A stretch of 64,000 nucleotides of DNA from CALJEL01 sp041082235 (GTDB lineage: Bacteria > Nitrospirota > Thermodesulfovibrionia > Thermodesulfovibrionales > CALJEL01), in the NCBI GenBank assembly GCA_041082235.1, contig JBDOIG010000059.1, forward strand, positions 3,530-67,529, read 5' to 3'. The position numbers were made by a program, and so were the translations under genes. The stretch's first letter is position 1. Every line of letters begins with the position of its first letter. The notes under the pieces were generated by a model. The model was not told the DNA's origin. It did no database searches and saw only the letters and a list, made by a program, of their open reading frames with translations. Positions 8,680 to 16,339 of the stretch are shown in pieces.

Positions 8680-8762
8680 GCCCATAGAAAAAGGACAGTC
8701 TGCTCAGAGCCTTTACAAAGCGACGCTTTTTATTTTAAGGTGACTTGAAACATTCTATTCGG
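8680..8762 (+). repeat. MITE-like repeat, copy B (internally deleted)
   Basis: An 83-bp copy of the dispersed repeat. It has the left end (CATAGAAAAAGGACAG... AAAGCGACG) joined directly to the right end (AAGGTGACTTGAAACATTCT), and the outermost bases CCCATAG and CTATTCGG are inverted copies of each other. The core found in the 200-bp copies is missing. It lies between the divergent GAF-sensor and TPR genes. Confidence 0.75.
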
Positions 8763-8806
8763 TAATCTACGGGAAGCGCGAGCTCTTTCAAGAAGGGGTT
8801 AATATA

Positions 8807-8815
8807 TGATATTAT
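8807..8815 (+). promoter_or_regulatory. Extended -10 promoter of the TPR gene (leaderless)
   Basis: TGATATTAT (TGn plus a 5/6 match to TATAAT) ends 6 nt before the ATG at 8822. No Shine-Dalgarno site exists, so the transcript probably starts at the A of the start codon. Confidence 0.5.
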
Positions 8816-8821
8816 TTTAAA

Positions 8822-11179
8822 ATGGATAAAGCAGGTATTATAAAGGAGGCCCAGAAGTATCTTGCCAAAGGGCAGATAGATAAGGCCATCTCTGAATTTG
8901 AAAAGCTCCTTGATTCAGGGGATGGCAATATTTATAATACCCTCGGAGATCTCTATCTTAAAAAGGGAGACACAAAAAAGGCAATTGAGATATATCATCG
9001 TGGTGCAGGTATATTCAAAGATCAGGGCTTTTATGATAAGGCAAAGGCACTTTATAAAAAATTACTCAATCTTAATCCTGCTGATTACAGGGCAACCCTT
9101 GCTTTAGGTGAGCTCTGCGAGGAAAAGGGTTTAGCAACAGAGGCAATCAAGTATTATCTTAGTGTTGCTGATCTCCTTACAAAGGAAAAAAGGAAAAATG
9201 AGCTCGTTGATATATATCAACGGGTTCTGAACCTCTCTCCTTCCAATCTTCAGATGAGGGTAAGGGTAGCAGATATCTTTTATAAAGAGGGTCTTACAGG
9301 AGAGGCTGCAAAACAGTATAGTGTAATTGGAAGACTCTATCATGACTCAGGAGACCTTAATAAGGCAAAGGATTATTATGAGAGGGCACTATCAATTAAT
9401 CCATCAGACAGGGGTGCTAATCTTGGCCTCTCCGAGATTTACCAGAAACAGGGTGATTATAAAGGTGCCCTTGAGACCCTGAGGAGGTTGCTTGAGACCT
9501 CACCTGATGATGTGAACCTACTTTCTCAGTATGTGAATGCCCTTGTAGAATCAGGTGATATTTCTACTGCTGAGAATGAACTCAGGAAACTCGTAGAACT
9601 TGATCCTTCCAATGTTATGGCAAAAAAGTATCTTGCAAACATATATCTCAAACAGGAGCGTAAAGAGGAGGCCTGGAATCTTATATCACCATCACTTGAC
9701 CAGATAATATCCTTTGACAGAAACGGCATTATCTCTATACTTGAAGAATTAAAAGATGTTGAGCCAGCGGAGTGTACAAGAAAACTGATTGTGATTTATA
9801 AAGATACAGGAGATACTGATAGGGCCTTTCAAGAACTTGTCAATCTCGGAGATTATTACCTCAGTTCCGGTATGACTGAGGAGGCAAAGAACTGCTACAA
9901 AGAAGCTCAGGTTATAAGACCTGATGATCAATATGTGAAAACAAAACTCTTTGAGATAGAGACTCCCTCAGAGGAGGGCGAGGTTATAAAACTTAAGACA
10001 GAGGAAAAAGGGCTTGAGGAGATACTTCAAGAGGCTGATATATATCTGAAGTTCGGGGTATATGAAGAGGCAAGAAAGAGGCTTGAGCCTTTAAAGGTTC
10101 AATATCCTGAAGAACCGGAAATTCATTTTAAACTGAAGCAGCTATATATAGAGACAGGTGATAAAGAGATGGCTGTGACAGAATGTCTTGCACTTAGAGA
10201 GATATACAGAAGGCGCGGGATGATGGAAGAGGCAGAGGAATGCATGAAAGAGGCCATATCTATAAACCCTGATGACCCACGATTACAGGTCATGCCTGAG
10301 GTTTCCGGTGCTGAGGAAAGCATTTCTGAAGAGAGGATATCTGAGGAGGTTTTAGGACGAACAGTAGAAAGGCCTTCCAGAGATGAATACTTAGAGGCCT
10401 TTACAGAAGCTGAGTTTTATGAAAAACAGGGTCTTATAGAAGAAGCACTCAAGCTATACAGGAATCTCCATTCCATATTTCCAGAAGATGAAGAGATAAC
10501 TCACAAGATTGAAAACCTTTCCAGGATGCAGAAACCTTCTGAAGAGAGGTTTGCTGAAGAGGTAAAAGAAGAAAAAATCCCGCTTGCTGAAGAACTTGAG
10601 ACAGAACTTGTAAATTTAACAGAGACATTATTAACAGAAGAAGAGACAATTGAGGACAAGGAGCCTGAGTTAACAGATGCAGTTATGGATATATTTGAGG
10701 AGTTTAAAAAAGGGCTTGAAACTCAGGTAAAAGAAGAGGATTCAGAGACACATTACAATCTGGGCATTGCCTATAAGGAGATGGGTCTTATAGATGATGC
10801 GATAAAGGAATTCCAGCTTTCAAGAAAAGACCCTTCCAGGTATATACCCTCCATGAGCATGCTTGCCATCTGTTATAAGGAAAAAGGTTTTAATAAACTT
10901 GCAATAGATACCCTTGAGGAGGCCCTGAAGGGTCTTGATAGGAAGGCAGAGGAGTATCTTGCCATGAAGTATGAGCTTGCTGATGCCTGTGAAAGGGACG
11001 GCGATACAGGAAGGGCACTGGAATTGTTCATGGAAGTTTATGGCATAGATTCTTCGTTCAGGGACATACAGAAGAGGATAGAGACTTTGAAGAGGTCTCC
11101 TAAAAAACATATTGCTCCAGAAAAATCATCTTCCTCCGAGACTGAAAAAAAGAAAAAGGACAGGATATCTTATATCTGA
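8822..11179 (+). CDS. Large cytoplasmic TPR-repeat protein
   Basis: A 785-residue protein without signal peptide or membrane segment. Tetratricopeptide repeats fill residues of about 1-300, 330-470 and 500-560, and a last block lies near 640-750. A very acidic Glu-rich linker (about 560-640) separates the blocks, and a Lys/Ser-rich tail ends the protein. Such proteins are scaffolds for protein-protein contacts; the partner is unknown. The gene stands alone, with MITE-like repeats on both sides and a probable leaderless promoter. Confidence 0.8.
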   Translation: MDKAGIIKEAQKYLAKGQIDKAISEFEKLLDSGDGNIYNTLGDLYLKKGDTKKAIEIYHRGAGIFKDQGFYDKAKALYKKLLNLNPADYRATLALGELCEEKGLATEAIKYYLSVADLLTKEKRKNELVDIYQRVLNLSPSNLQMRVRVADIFYKEGLTGEAAKQYSVIGRLYHDSGDLNKAKDYYERALSINPSDRGANLGLSEIYQKQGDYKGALETLRRLLETSPDDVNLLSQYVNALVESGDISTAENELRKLVELDPSNVMAKKYLANIYLKQERKEEAWNLISPSLDQIISFDRNGIISILEELKDVEPAECTRKLIVIYKDTGDTDRAFQELVNLGDYYLSSGMTEEAKNCYKEAQVIRPDDQYVKTKLFEIETPSEEGEVIKLKTEEKGLEEILQEADIYLKFGVYEEARKRLEPLKVQYPEEPEIHFKLKQLYIETGDKEMAVTECLALREIYRRRGMMEEAEECMKEAISINPDDPRLQVMPEVSGAEESISEERISEEVLGRTVERPSRDEYLEAFTEAEFYEKQGLIEEALKLYRNLHSIFPEDEEITHKIENLSRMQKPSEERFAEEVKEEKIPLAEELETELVNLTETLLTEEETIEDKEPELTDAVMDIFEEFKKGLETQVKEEDSETHYNLGIAYKEMGLIDDAIKEFQLSRKDPSRYIPSMSMLAICYKEKGFNKLAIDTLEEALKGLDRKAEEYLAMKYELADACERDGDTGRALELFMEVYGIDSSFRDIQKRIETLKRSPKKHIAPEKSSSSETEKKKKDRISYI

Positions 11180-11273
11180 TTTTATATTTTGCAGTTTACA
11201 ATGGTGGGTTTGTCTTAAAGAGCAAAGTGGTTGAAGTTGTATAGCTGTATTGGCAACATCTGCAAGTTGCTGT

Positions 11274-11365
11274 TAGAAAGGAGGGGCAGTCTGCCTCAAG
11301 GTCGTTATAAAGCGACGATTTTTATTTATCCTGTAACAAGAAGTTTTTCACCAAAAAGGTGAACT
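11274..11365 (+). repeat. MITE-like repeat, copy A1 (left part)
   Basis: Partial copy of the dispersed repeat: GGCAGTCTGCCTCAAGG, then TAAAGCGACGATTTTTATTTA and the inner palindrome TTTTTCACC/GGTGAA. It breaks off before the right end and is followed within 11 bp by the full copy A2, giving a tandem arrangement in the 463-bp gap between the TPR gene and tRNA-Val. Bases 11180-11273 of that gap show nothing else. Confidence 0.7.
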
Positions 11366-11375
11366 ACTGGAATTT

Positions 11376-11578
11376 GCCGATAGAAAATAGGCAGTCTGCC
11401 TTAAAGCCTTTACAAAGCGACGATTTTTATTTATTATGTATCAAAAGGCCTTTCACCAGATGGTGAAGTTAGATATGTATAACAAGCTTATTAATAAACT
11501 TACATTAAGGTGTCGCAGGTAAAGTCTTTTCGGCAGCCTGCCCATTTTGTTTTAGGCCTGTAATAAATTTCTATCGAC
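11376..11578 (+). repeat. MITE-like repeat, copy A2 (full length)
   Basis: Full copy of about 203 bp. The left end reads GCCGATAGAAAATAGGCAG and the right end GCCCATTTTGTTTTAGG... CTATCGAC, so the two ends are imperfect inverted repeats of about 40 bp, including AAAGCCTTTAC on the left and TAAAGTCTTTTC on the right. The core holds TTTCACCAGATGGTGAA. It aligns along its whole length with copy G at 57.9-58.1 kb in the opposite direction. Confidence 0.85.
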
Positions 11579-11601
11579 AGTTACGGTGAACTCAGATATC
11601 C

Positions 11602-11631
11602 TTGACATAAAGGTAGGTGAATAGGTTAATT
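11602..11631 (+). promoter_or_regulatory. Promoter of tRNA-Val
   Basis: A perfect TTGACA (11602-11607), an 18-nt spacer and TTAATT (11626-11631) lie just upstream of the tRNA gene, which begins 11 nt after the -10 box. Confidence 0.55.
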
Positions 11632-11642
11632 TATATAACTTC

Positions 11643-11717
11643 AGGCGCGTAGCTCAGTGGGAGAGCGCTTCCTTGACGCGGAAGAGGCCAAGGGTTCGAT
11701 CCCCTTCGCGCCTACCA
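11643..11717 (+). tRNA. tRNA-Val (anticodon GAC), CCA encoded
   Basis: A 75-nt cloverleaf. The acceptor stem AGGCGCG pairs with CGCGCCT, the D arm is GCTC...GAGC, the anticodon arm is CTTCC-TTGACGC-GGAAG, the variable loop is 5 nt and the T arm is AAGGG-TTCGATC-CCCTT. The 3' ACCA is in the DNA. Anticodon GAC reads the valine codon GUC (and GUU). It stands alone. Confidence 0.95.
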
Positions 11718-11763
11718 TGAAAGTCATGGTCTAATATTACCGGATTTACTTGATTGTCTCGCA

Positions 11764-13962
11764 TTATGAATTCCCCTGCGGTTTAAATACCAATGCAGCC
11801 AGTGGTGGAAGGGTAAGATTTAGAGAATAAGGTCTTCCATGTGCTGACAGGGGTTCTGCATAAACCCCGCCTTTATTTCCTATATTACTTCCCCAGTATA
11901 TGGATGAATCACTATTAAGCACTTCTTTATAAAAACCAGGGAGGGGTACACCTATCCTGTAGTTAAATCTTATCACCGGGGTGAAATTATAAACAAAGAT
12001 GAGAAAGTCTTCAGGATTCTTTGCCTTTCTCATAAAGGCTATGATGCTGTTTTCTGAATCATGAAAGTCAATCCACTCAAAGCCAGTCCACTGAAAATCC
12101 TGTTCATAGAGTGCAGGCTCTTTTTTAAGGAGCGAATTCAGGTCTTTTACCCATAACTGCACCCCTCTGTGGGACTCGTATTGCAGGAGATGCCAGTCTA
12201 TACTTGAATTGTGGTCCCATTCCCTCCACTGACCGAACTCATCTCCCATGAAGAGGAGTTTTTTCCCTGGATGACCAAACATATATCCATAAAGAAGCCT
12301 TAGATTTGCGAATCTCTGCCAGTTATCTCCTGGCATCTTCCCAAAAAGTGAGCCCTTGCCGTGCACAACCTCATCATGGCTTAAGGGTAGTATAAAATTT
12401 TCACTGAAGGCATAAAGCATACTGAATGTGAGATTACCCTGATGATATTTCCTGAAAATCGGGTTTCTTGAGAAATACTCAAGAGTATCATGCATCCATC
12501 CCATATTCCACTTCATGCTGAATCCAAGACCGCCAAGATATGTGGGTCTTGAGACCATGGGCCAGGCAGTGGATTCCTCTGCAATGGTCAATATGCCCGG
12601 GAAATAATGATGGACAGTCTCATTAAGATACTTAAGAAATGCTATTGCTTCAAGATTCTCCCTCCCGCCATAGATATTAGGAACCCATTCTCCTTCCTTT
12701 CTTGAGTAATCCAGATAGAGCATGGATGCCACCGCATCAATCCTCAGGCCATCAGCATGGTATTTATCAAGCCAGAAGAGGGCACTGCCTACAAGAAAAT
12801 TTCTGACCTCATTTCTTCCATAATTAAATACAAGACTCGACCAGTCAGGATGATAACCCTTTCTTGGATCCTCATGTTCATAGAGGCATGTGCCATCAAA
12901 AAACCTCAGACCATGATCATCAGAGGCAAAATGAGATGGAACCCAGTCAAGTATTACACCTATACCATTTTGATGGCACCGGTCTATGAAATACATGAGG
13001 TCTTCAGGTCTTCCATATCTGCTTGTTGCTGAATAATACCCTGTGGTCTGATAACCCCATGAGCCATCAAAGGGATGTTCTGTAACGGGCATGAGCTCAA
13101 TATGGGTAAATCCCAACTCCTTTACATAAGGGATAAGATGATATGCAAGCTCTCTGTAATTGAGAAATCTATTTTCTTCCTCAGGAACTCTCATCCAGGA
13201 GCCAGGATGGACTTCATAGATTGATATAGGTGATTCATAGGGATTTGAATTTTTTCTTCTCTCTATCCATTCTGAATCATTCCATTTATACAAATCGATA
13301 TCCACCACTATTGAGGCAGTTTTTGGCCTTATTTCAGAATAAAAGGCAAAGGGATCTGATTTTATCCTTATGATATTACCTTGATACTTTGACCTTATCT
13401 CATATTTATATAATGCATCATCTAATACACCCGGTATAAATATCTCCCATATGCCTGAGTCCTTAAGCGGCCTCATCATATGCCTTCTTGAGTCCCATCT
13501 ATTAAAATCACCAATCACACTTACCCTTTCAGCATTGGGTGCCCATACAGCAAAGTGAGTTCCTTTGATCCCGTCAACCTCCATTACATGGGCACCGAGT
13601 TTATCATAAATCCTGTGATGAGTTCCCTCATTTATAAGATGGAGGTCAAGGTCACCAAGAACAGGTTTTTTAAATGAATAGGGATCTATAAATTCCTCTC
13701 CAAGGCCGTTATAATCTGTGGTCTTCAGCTTATAATGCTTTTCATCAAGGCTCTCAAGCTTAATCTGGAATAAGCCCCTTTCTATCTCACTGAATATATA
13801 TTCTTTTCCATCAGTGACCAGCCATACCTTTTTTGCATGGGGAAGATAGACCCTTATAATAAGGCCATCTGCTCTTTTGTGAGGACCGAGGAGTTCAAAC
13901 GGGTCTGATAACCTTCCCTCAATAAGTGCCTTTATTTTTTTCTGCATGGATAATTTTAACAT
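11764..13962 (-). CDS. glgB: 1,4-alpha-glucan branching enzyme
   Basis: GlgB adds alpha-1,6 branches to glycogen. The 732 residues have the N-terminal carbohydrate-binding modules, the GH13 barrel and a C-terminal beta domain. Catalytic signatures are visible: DWVPSHF, GLRIDAVASM (nucleophile Asp409), AEES near 462 (acid/base) and LPLSHDEVVHGKGS with the third acidic residue. An alternative start at the internal Met6 would change little. It is divergent from glgC, so glycogen genes share this intergenic region. Confidence 0.96.
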   Translation of the reverse strand: MLKLSMQKKIKALIEGRLSDPFELLGPHKRADGLIIRVYLPHAKKVWLVTDGKEYIFSEIERGLFQIKLESLDEKHYKLKTTDYNGLGEEFIDPYSFKKPVLGDLDLHLINEGTHHRIYDKLGAHVMEVDGIKGTHFAVWAPNAERVSVIGDFNRWDSRRHMMRPLKDSGIWEIFIPGVLDDALYKYEIRSKYQGNIIRIKSDPFAFYSEIRPKTASIVVDIDLYKWNDSEWIERRKNSNPYESPISIYEVHPGSWMRVPEEENRFLNYRELAYHLIPYVKELGFTHIELMPVTEHPFDGSWGYQTTGYYSATSRYGRPEDLMYFIDRCHQNGIGVILDWVPSHFASDDHGLRFFDGTCLYEHEDPRKGYHPDWSSLVFNYGRNEVRNFLVGSALFWLDKYHADGLRIDAVASMLYLDYSRKEGEWVPNIYGGRENLEAIAFLKYLNETVHHYFPGILTIAEESTAWPMVSRPTYLGGLGFSMKWNMGWMHDTLEYFSRNPIFRKYHQGNLTFSMLYAFSENFILPLSHDEVVHGKGSLFGKMPGDNWQRFANLRLLYGYMFGHPGKKLLFMGDEFGQWREWDHNSSIDWHLLQYESHRGVQLWVKDLNSLLKKEPALYEQDFQWTGFEWIDFHDSENSIIAFMRKAKNPEDFLIFVYNFTPVIRFNYRIGVPLPGFYKEVLNSDSSIYWGSNIGNKGGVYAEPLSAHGRPYSLNLTLPPLAALVFKPQGNS

Positions 13963-14012
13963 TTTGACCCTTGCAGCAGAAATGGAAGCCGGCGACGGAT
14001 AGCCCTTGCTTC

Positions 14013-14041
14013 TTGACAGATATTTTTAGCTCTGTTATAAA
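14013..14041 (+). promoter_or_regulatory. Promoter of glgC
   Basis: A perfect TTGACA (14013-14018), a 17-nt spacer and an extended -10 box TGTTATAAA (14033-14041) form one of the best promoters in the window. Transcription should start near 14048, giving a structured leader of about 115 nt before glgC. Confidence 0.7.
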
Positions 14042-14054
14042 TAAATAAAAACTT

Positions 14055-14157
14055 AAAGGAGCTTCGCTCCTTTAAAAATTTGAATAAAATTTTTGTTCCA
14101 TTGAGCTTTGAGGGGCAAAGCCCCTTTGAGTTTTGAAGGGCAAAGCCCTTCAAAGGA
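14055..14157 (+). repeat. Chain of hairpins in the glgC leader
   Basis: Four palindromes in a row: AAAGGAG-CTTCG-CTCCTTT (14055-14073), AAAAATTT-GAATA-AAATTTTT (14074-14094), a GAGGGGC-AAA-GCCCC hairpin (about 14110-14126) and a GAAGGGC-AAA-GCCCTTC hairpin (about 14135-14151). The glgC Shine-Dalgarno AAAGGAGG (14152-14159) follows the last stem directly, so folding could control ribosome access. The first hairpin hides an AAAGGAG that looks like a decoy ribosome site. Confidence 0.65.
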
Positions 14158-14163
14158 GGCCAG

Positions 14164-15390
14164 ATGCCACATCCAAAGGTCCTTGCCTTTGTGCTTGCTG
14201 GTGGTAAGGGTGAGAGACTCTTTCCATTAACAGCCTTTCGTTCAAAGCCATCCGTTCCATTTGGTGGTCGTTACAGGATAGTGGATTTCGTCCTGAGCAA
14301 TTTCATTAACTCCCATATATACTCAATCTATCTGCTTGTTCAGTATAAATCGCAATCACTGATTGAACATATCAGGAGAAACTGGGTTATATCTCCTCTT
14401 ATCAAAGAACATTTTATAACAGTGGTGCCACCTCAGATGCGGATGGGGCCTGAATGGTTTCAAGGAACTGCTGATGCTGTATTTCAGAACCTCAATTTAA
14501 TACAGCAGCTTGCTCCAGAACTTGTCATAGTCTTTGGAGCTGACCATATATACAGGATGGACATAAGGCAGATGATAGACTTTCACCTTGAAAAAGATGC
14601 ACTTGTAACAGTTGCGGCAAGGCCTGTTCCTGTTGAGACCGCCTCCCAGTTTGGAGTGATAGTTTCTGATGAAGATAAAAGGATAACAGGTTTTCAGGAA
14701 AAGCCAAAGAAACCTGCACCCATGCCAGAGAATCCAGAGATGGCCTATGTCTCCATGGGAAATTATATATTTAACAAGGATATGCTTATTGAGTCCCTCA
14801 TCAGGGCTCAGAAGAAAAAACAGCATGACTTTGGTGCGCATATCATTCCAGAGCTTGTAGAGACAGAAAGGGTATTCGCCTATGATTTTGGAACAAATAT
14901 AATCCCTGGCACAAGGGATTATGAGGAAAAAGGTTACTGGAGGGATGTGGGAACAATAGAGGCATATTTTAATGCCCATATGGATATGCTTGGAGAAGGG
15001 CCATTATTTGAATTGAACAACAGGCTCTGGCCCATTCATCCTTCAAGTTCTGAATTCCCACCCGCAAAGATATTGCGTGGGGATATAAGAAACAGCATTA
15101 TTTCAGAAGGCACCGTGATCGGAAAGGCAAAGATAATAAACTCTGTTATCAGGAGCGGTGTGACAGTAGAGGATGGGGTGAGCATTGAGGAATGCATAAT
15201 AATGGATGATGTGGTAATCAAAAAGGGGGCATTTCTTAAGCGTGTGATAGTGGATAAGCTTAATACAATAGGAGAAGGTGAGAAGATAGGCCTTGATCCT
15301 GGAAAAGATAGATTCAGATGCCATATAGACCGTTCTGGAATAGCTGTTATTCCCAGGGGTGGAAGGCTTGTGAAGCCCTCAAAGGAATGA
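14164..15390 (+). CDS. glgC: Glucose-1-phosphate adenylyltransferase
   Basis: GlgC makes ADP-glucose, the committed step of glycogen synthesis. The 408 residues show the nucleotidyltransferase start LAGGKGERLFPLT, FGGRYRIVDFVLSN, the active-site region ELVIVFGADHIYRMD, and GYWRDVGTIEAYFNAHMD. A left-handed beta-helix C-terminus follows. AAAGGAGG lies 4 nt before the ATG. It is divergent from glgB and followed after 4 nt by a small membrane protein gene. Confidence 0.96.
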   Translation: MPHPKVLAFVLAGGKGERLFPLTAFRSKPSVPFGGRYRIVDFVLSNFINSHIYSIYLLVQYKSQSLIEHIRRNWVISPLIKEHFITVVPPQMRMGPEWFQGTADAVFQNLNLIQQLAPELVIVFGADHIYRMDIRQMIDFHLEKDALVTVAARPVPVETASQFGVIVSDEDKRITGFQEKPKKPAPMPENPEMAYVSMGNYIFNKDMLIESLIRAQKKKQHDFGAHIIPELVETERVFAYDFGTNIIPGTRDYEEKGYWRDVGTIEAYFNAHMDMLGEGPLFELNNRLWPIHPSSSEFPPAKILRGDIRNSIISEGTVIGKAKIINSVIRSGVTVEDGVSIEECIIMDDVVIKKGAFLKRVIVDKLNTIGEGEKIGLDPGKDRFRCHIDRSGIAVIPRGGRLVKPSKE

Positions 15391-15394
15391 TAAC

Positions 15395-15922
15395 TTGACA
15401 GAAGACTATGAAGATAATAGGTGGAAATCTGTATCAACTATATGTCTCTGGTCAGGGCTTATTGCTGCATCCTTATTTATCATCCATGCAATTATAGATG
15501 AAGATGGCTTCCTTTTGTTTGATTATGTGAATCTTCCATTTCATGAATTCGGCCATCTCTTTTTTGGCATAATGGGTGAAACAATTGGCTTATGGGGTGG
15601 CACACTTATGCAGCTTTTTATACCCTCACTTATTCTTATTAACTTCTGGATTAAGGGGGATATTCCAGGCACTGCCTTTGGCGCTTTCTGGCTCGGTGAG
15701 AACCTTCTCAACATCTCTGTCTATATTGCTGATGCAAGGAGTATGTCATTACCGCTTGTTGGTGGTGGATTGCATGACTGGAATATGATCCTTTCAGACA
15801 TGGGCATGCTTCAGCATGATAAATTTATCGCAGTAGTGGTAAGAGCAACAGGCTGGCTCATTATAGGCCTGTCAATAATATGGTTTTTGATAAAGGGAAT
15901 AAAAATAAGGTGTAAAAATTAG
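15395..15922 (+). CDS. Small membrane protein with HEFGH metalloprotease-like motif
   Basis: An uncharacterised 175-residue integral membrane protein with about four hydrophobic segments (near 15-36, 62-82, 88-110 and 150-170). HEFGH at residues 50-54 fits the HExxH zinc motif and sits at the edge of a membrane segment, as in intramembrane M50-type proteases. A later conserved-looking GGGLHDWNMILSDMG could supply a third ligand. The start is TTG, because no in-frame ATG is near and AAAGGA from the end of glgC lies about 9 nt upstream. It is probably co-transcribed with glgC. Protease activity is only inferred. Confidence 0.65.
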   Translation: MTEDYEDNRWKSVSTICLWSGLIAASLFIIHAIIDEDGFLLFDYVNLPFHEFGHLFFGIMGETIGLWGGTLMQLFIPSLILINFWIKGDIPGTAFGAFWLGENLLNISVYIADARSMSLPLVGGGLHDWNMILSDMGMLQHDKFIAVVVRATGWLIIGLSIIWFLIKGIKIRCKN

Positions 15923-16067
15923 ATTATAGTTTATGCAATAAAAGGCTCTTATAAAAAGAATGATTGATTCTCTACATTGCATGAGAAAAAGACTGAGAGC
16001 ATCCTGCACATTGAAATTTTATCCCATTTGAATTTTCTGCCCTCTGCCTATGGAAGATTTAAAAAAC

Positions 16068-16272
16068 TTAAATAAAATTGCCGGGATGCCGAAAGGGCAA
16101 TACCCTTCCCAAAAAATCTAAAAGATTTTTTAGGACCCGGCCTGCGATACCTTAAATCCATGATACAAGATACACGTTTTTTTAAATCTCAAATCCTGAA
16201 TCTTGTATCTTGAATCCTGTATCCTGATTATCGTCGCTTTATAAAGACCTTGAGGCAGACAGCAACTTCCCC
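16068..16272 (-). repeat. MITE-like repeat, copy C (core type 2, minus orientation)
   Basis: Read on the minus strand it has the left-end block CTGCCTCAAGGTCTTTATAA and AAAGCGACGAT, then a core unlike copies A2 and G, then ATTTAAGGTATCGCAG and CCCTTTCGGCATCCCGGC at the right end. It also holds an added AAAAAATCT/AGATTTTTT hairpin near 16110-16131. Its core shares a perfect 31-bp sequence with copy E. It fills most of the 417-bp gap before gltX; bases 15923-16067 show only weak, unassigned inverted repeats. Confidence 0.7.
16196..16226 (-). repeat. 31-bp core repeat, inverted partner of 24531-24561
   Basis: Read on the minus strand, this is identical over 31 bp to the plus-strand stretch at 24531-24561. 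Inside it, short units (GGATACAGGATTCAAGATACAAG type) repeat with small changes. It is the shared core of MITE-like copies C and E. Confidence 0.9.
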
Positions 16273-16301
16273 GGCGATTTTGGGAGTTATTTCCGAATCA
16301 C

Positions 16302-16331
16302 TTGCCCATTAAGTTAATAATCTGCTATATT
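16302..16331 (+). promoter_or_regulatory. Promoter of gltX (near-leaderless)
   Basis: TTGCCC (16302-16307), an 18-nt spacer and the extended -10 box TGCTATATT (16323-16331) end 8 nt before the ATG. No Shine-Dalgarno site is present, so the transcript would have a leader of 0-2 nt. Confidence 0.5.
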
Positions 16332-16339
16332 CAATAACA

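Noticed and set aside
11274..11578. Possible CRISPR array in the repeat-rich gap
   Set aside because: Repeats are long, only two in tandem, imperfect and found in both directions across the window; no regular spacers and no cas genes.
14497..14979. 160-codon minus-strand frame inside glgC
   Set aside because: Antisense shadow of a well-conserved gene, no family resemblance and no ribosome site.
15923..16067. Inverted repeat ATGCAAT/ATTGCAT (15933-15939, 15976-15982)
   Set aside because: Seven bases 36 nt apart in A/T-rich DNA is within chance; no further support.
16196..16226. 31-bp exact repeat as a CRISPR repeat or attachment site
   Set aside because: Only two copies 8.3 kb apart in opposite direction, both inside the same MITE-like element; no integrase or spacer structure.
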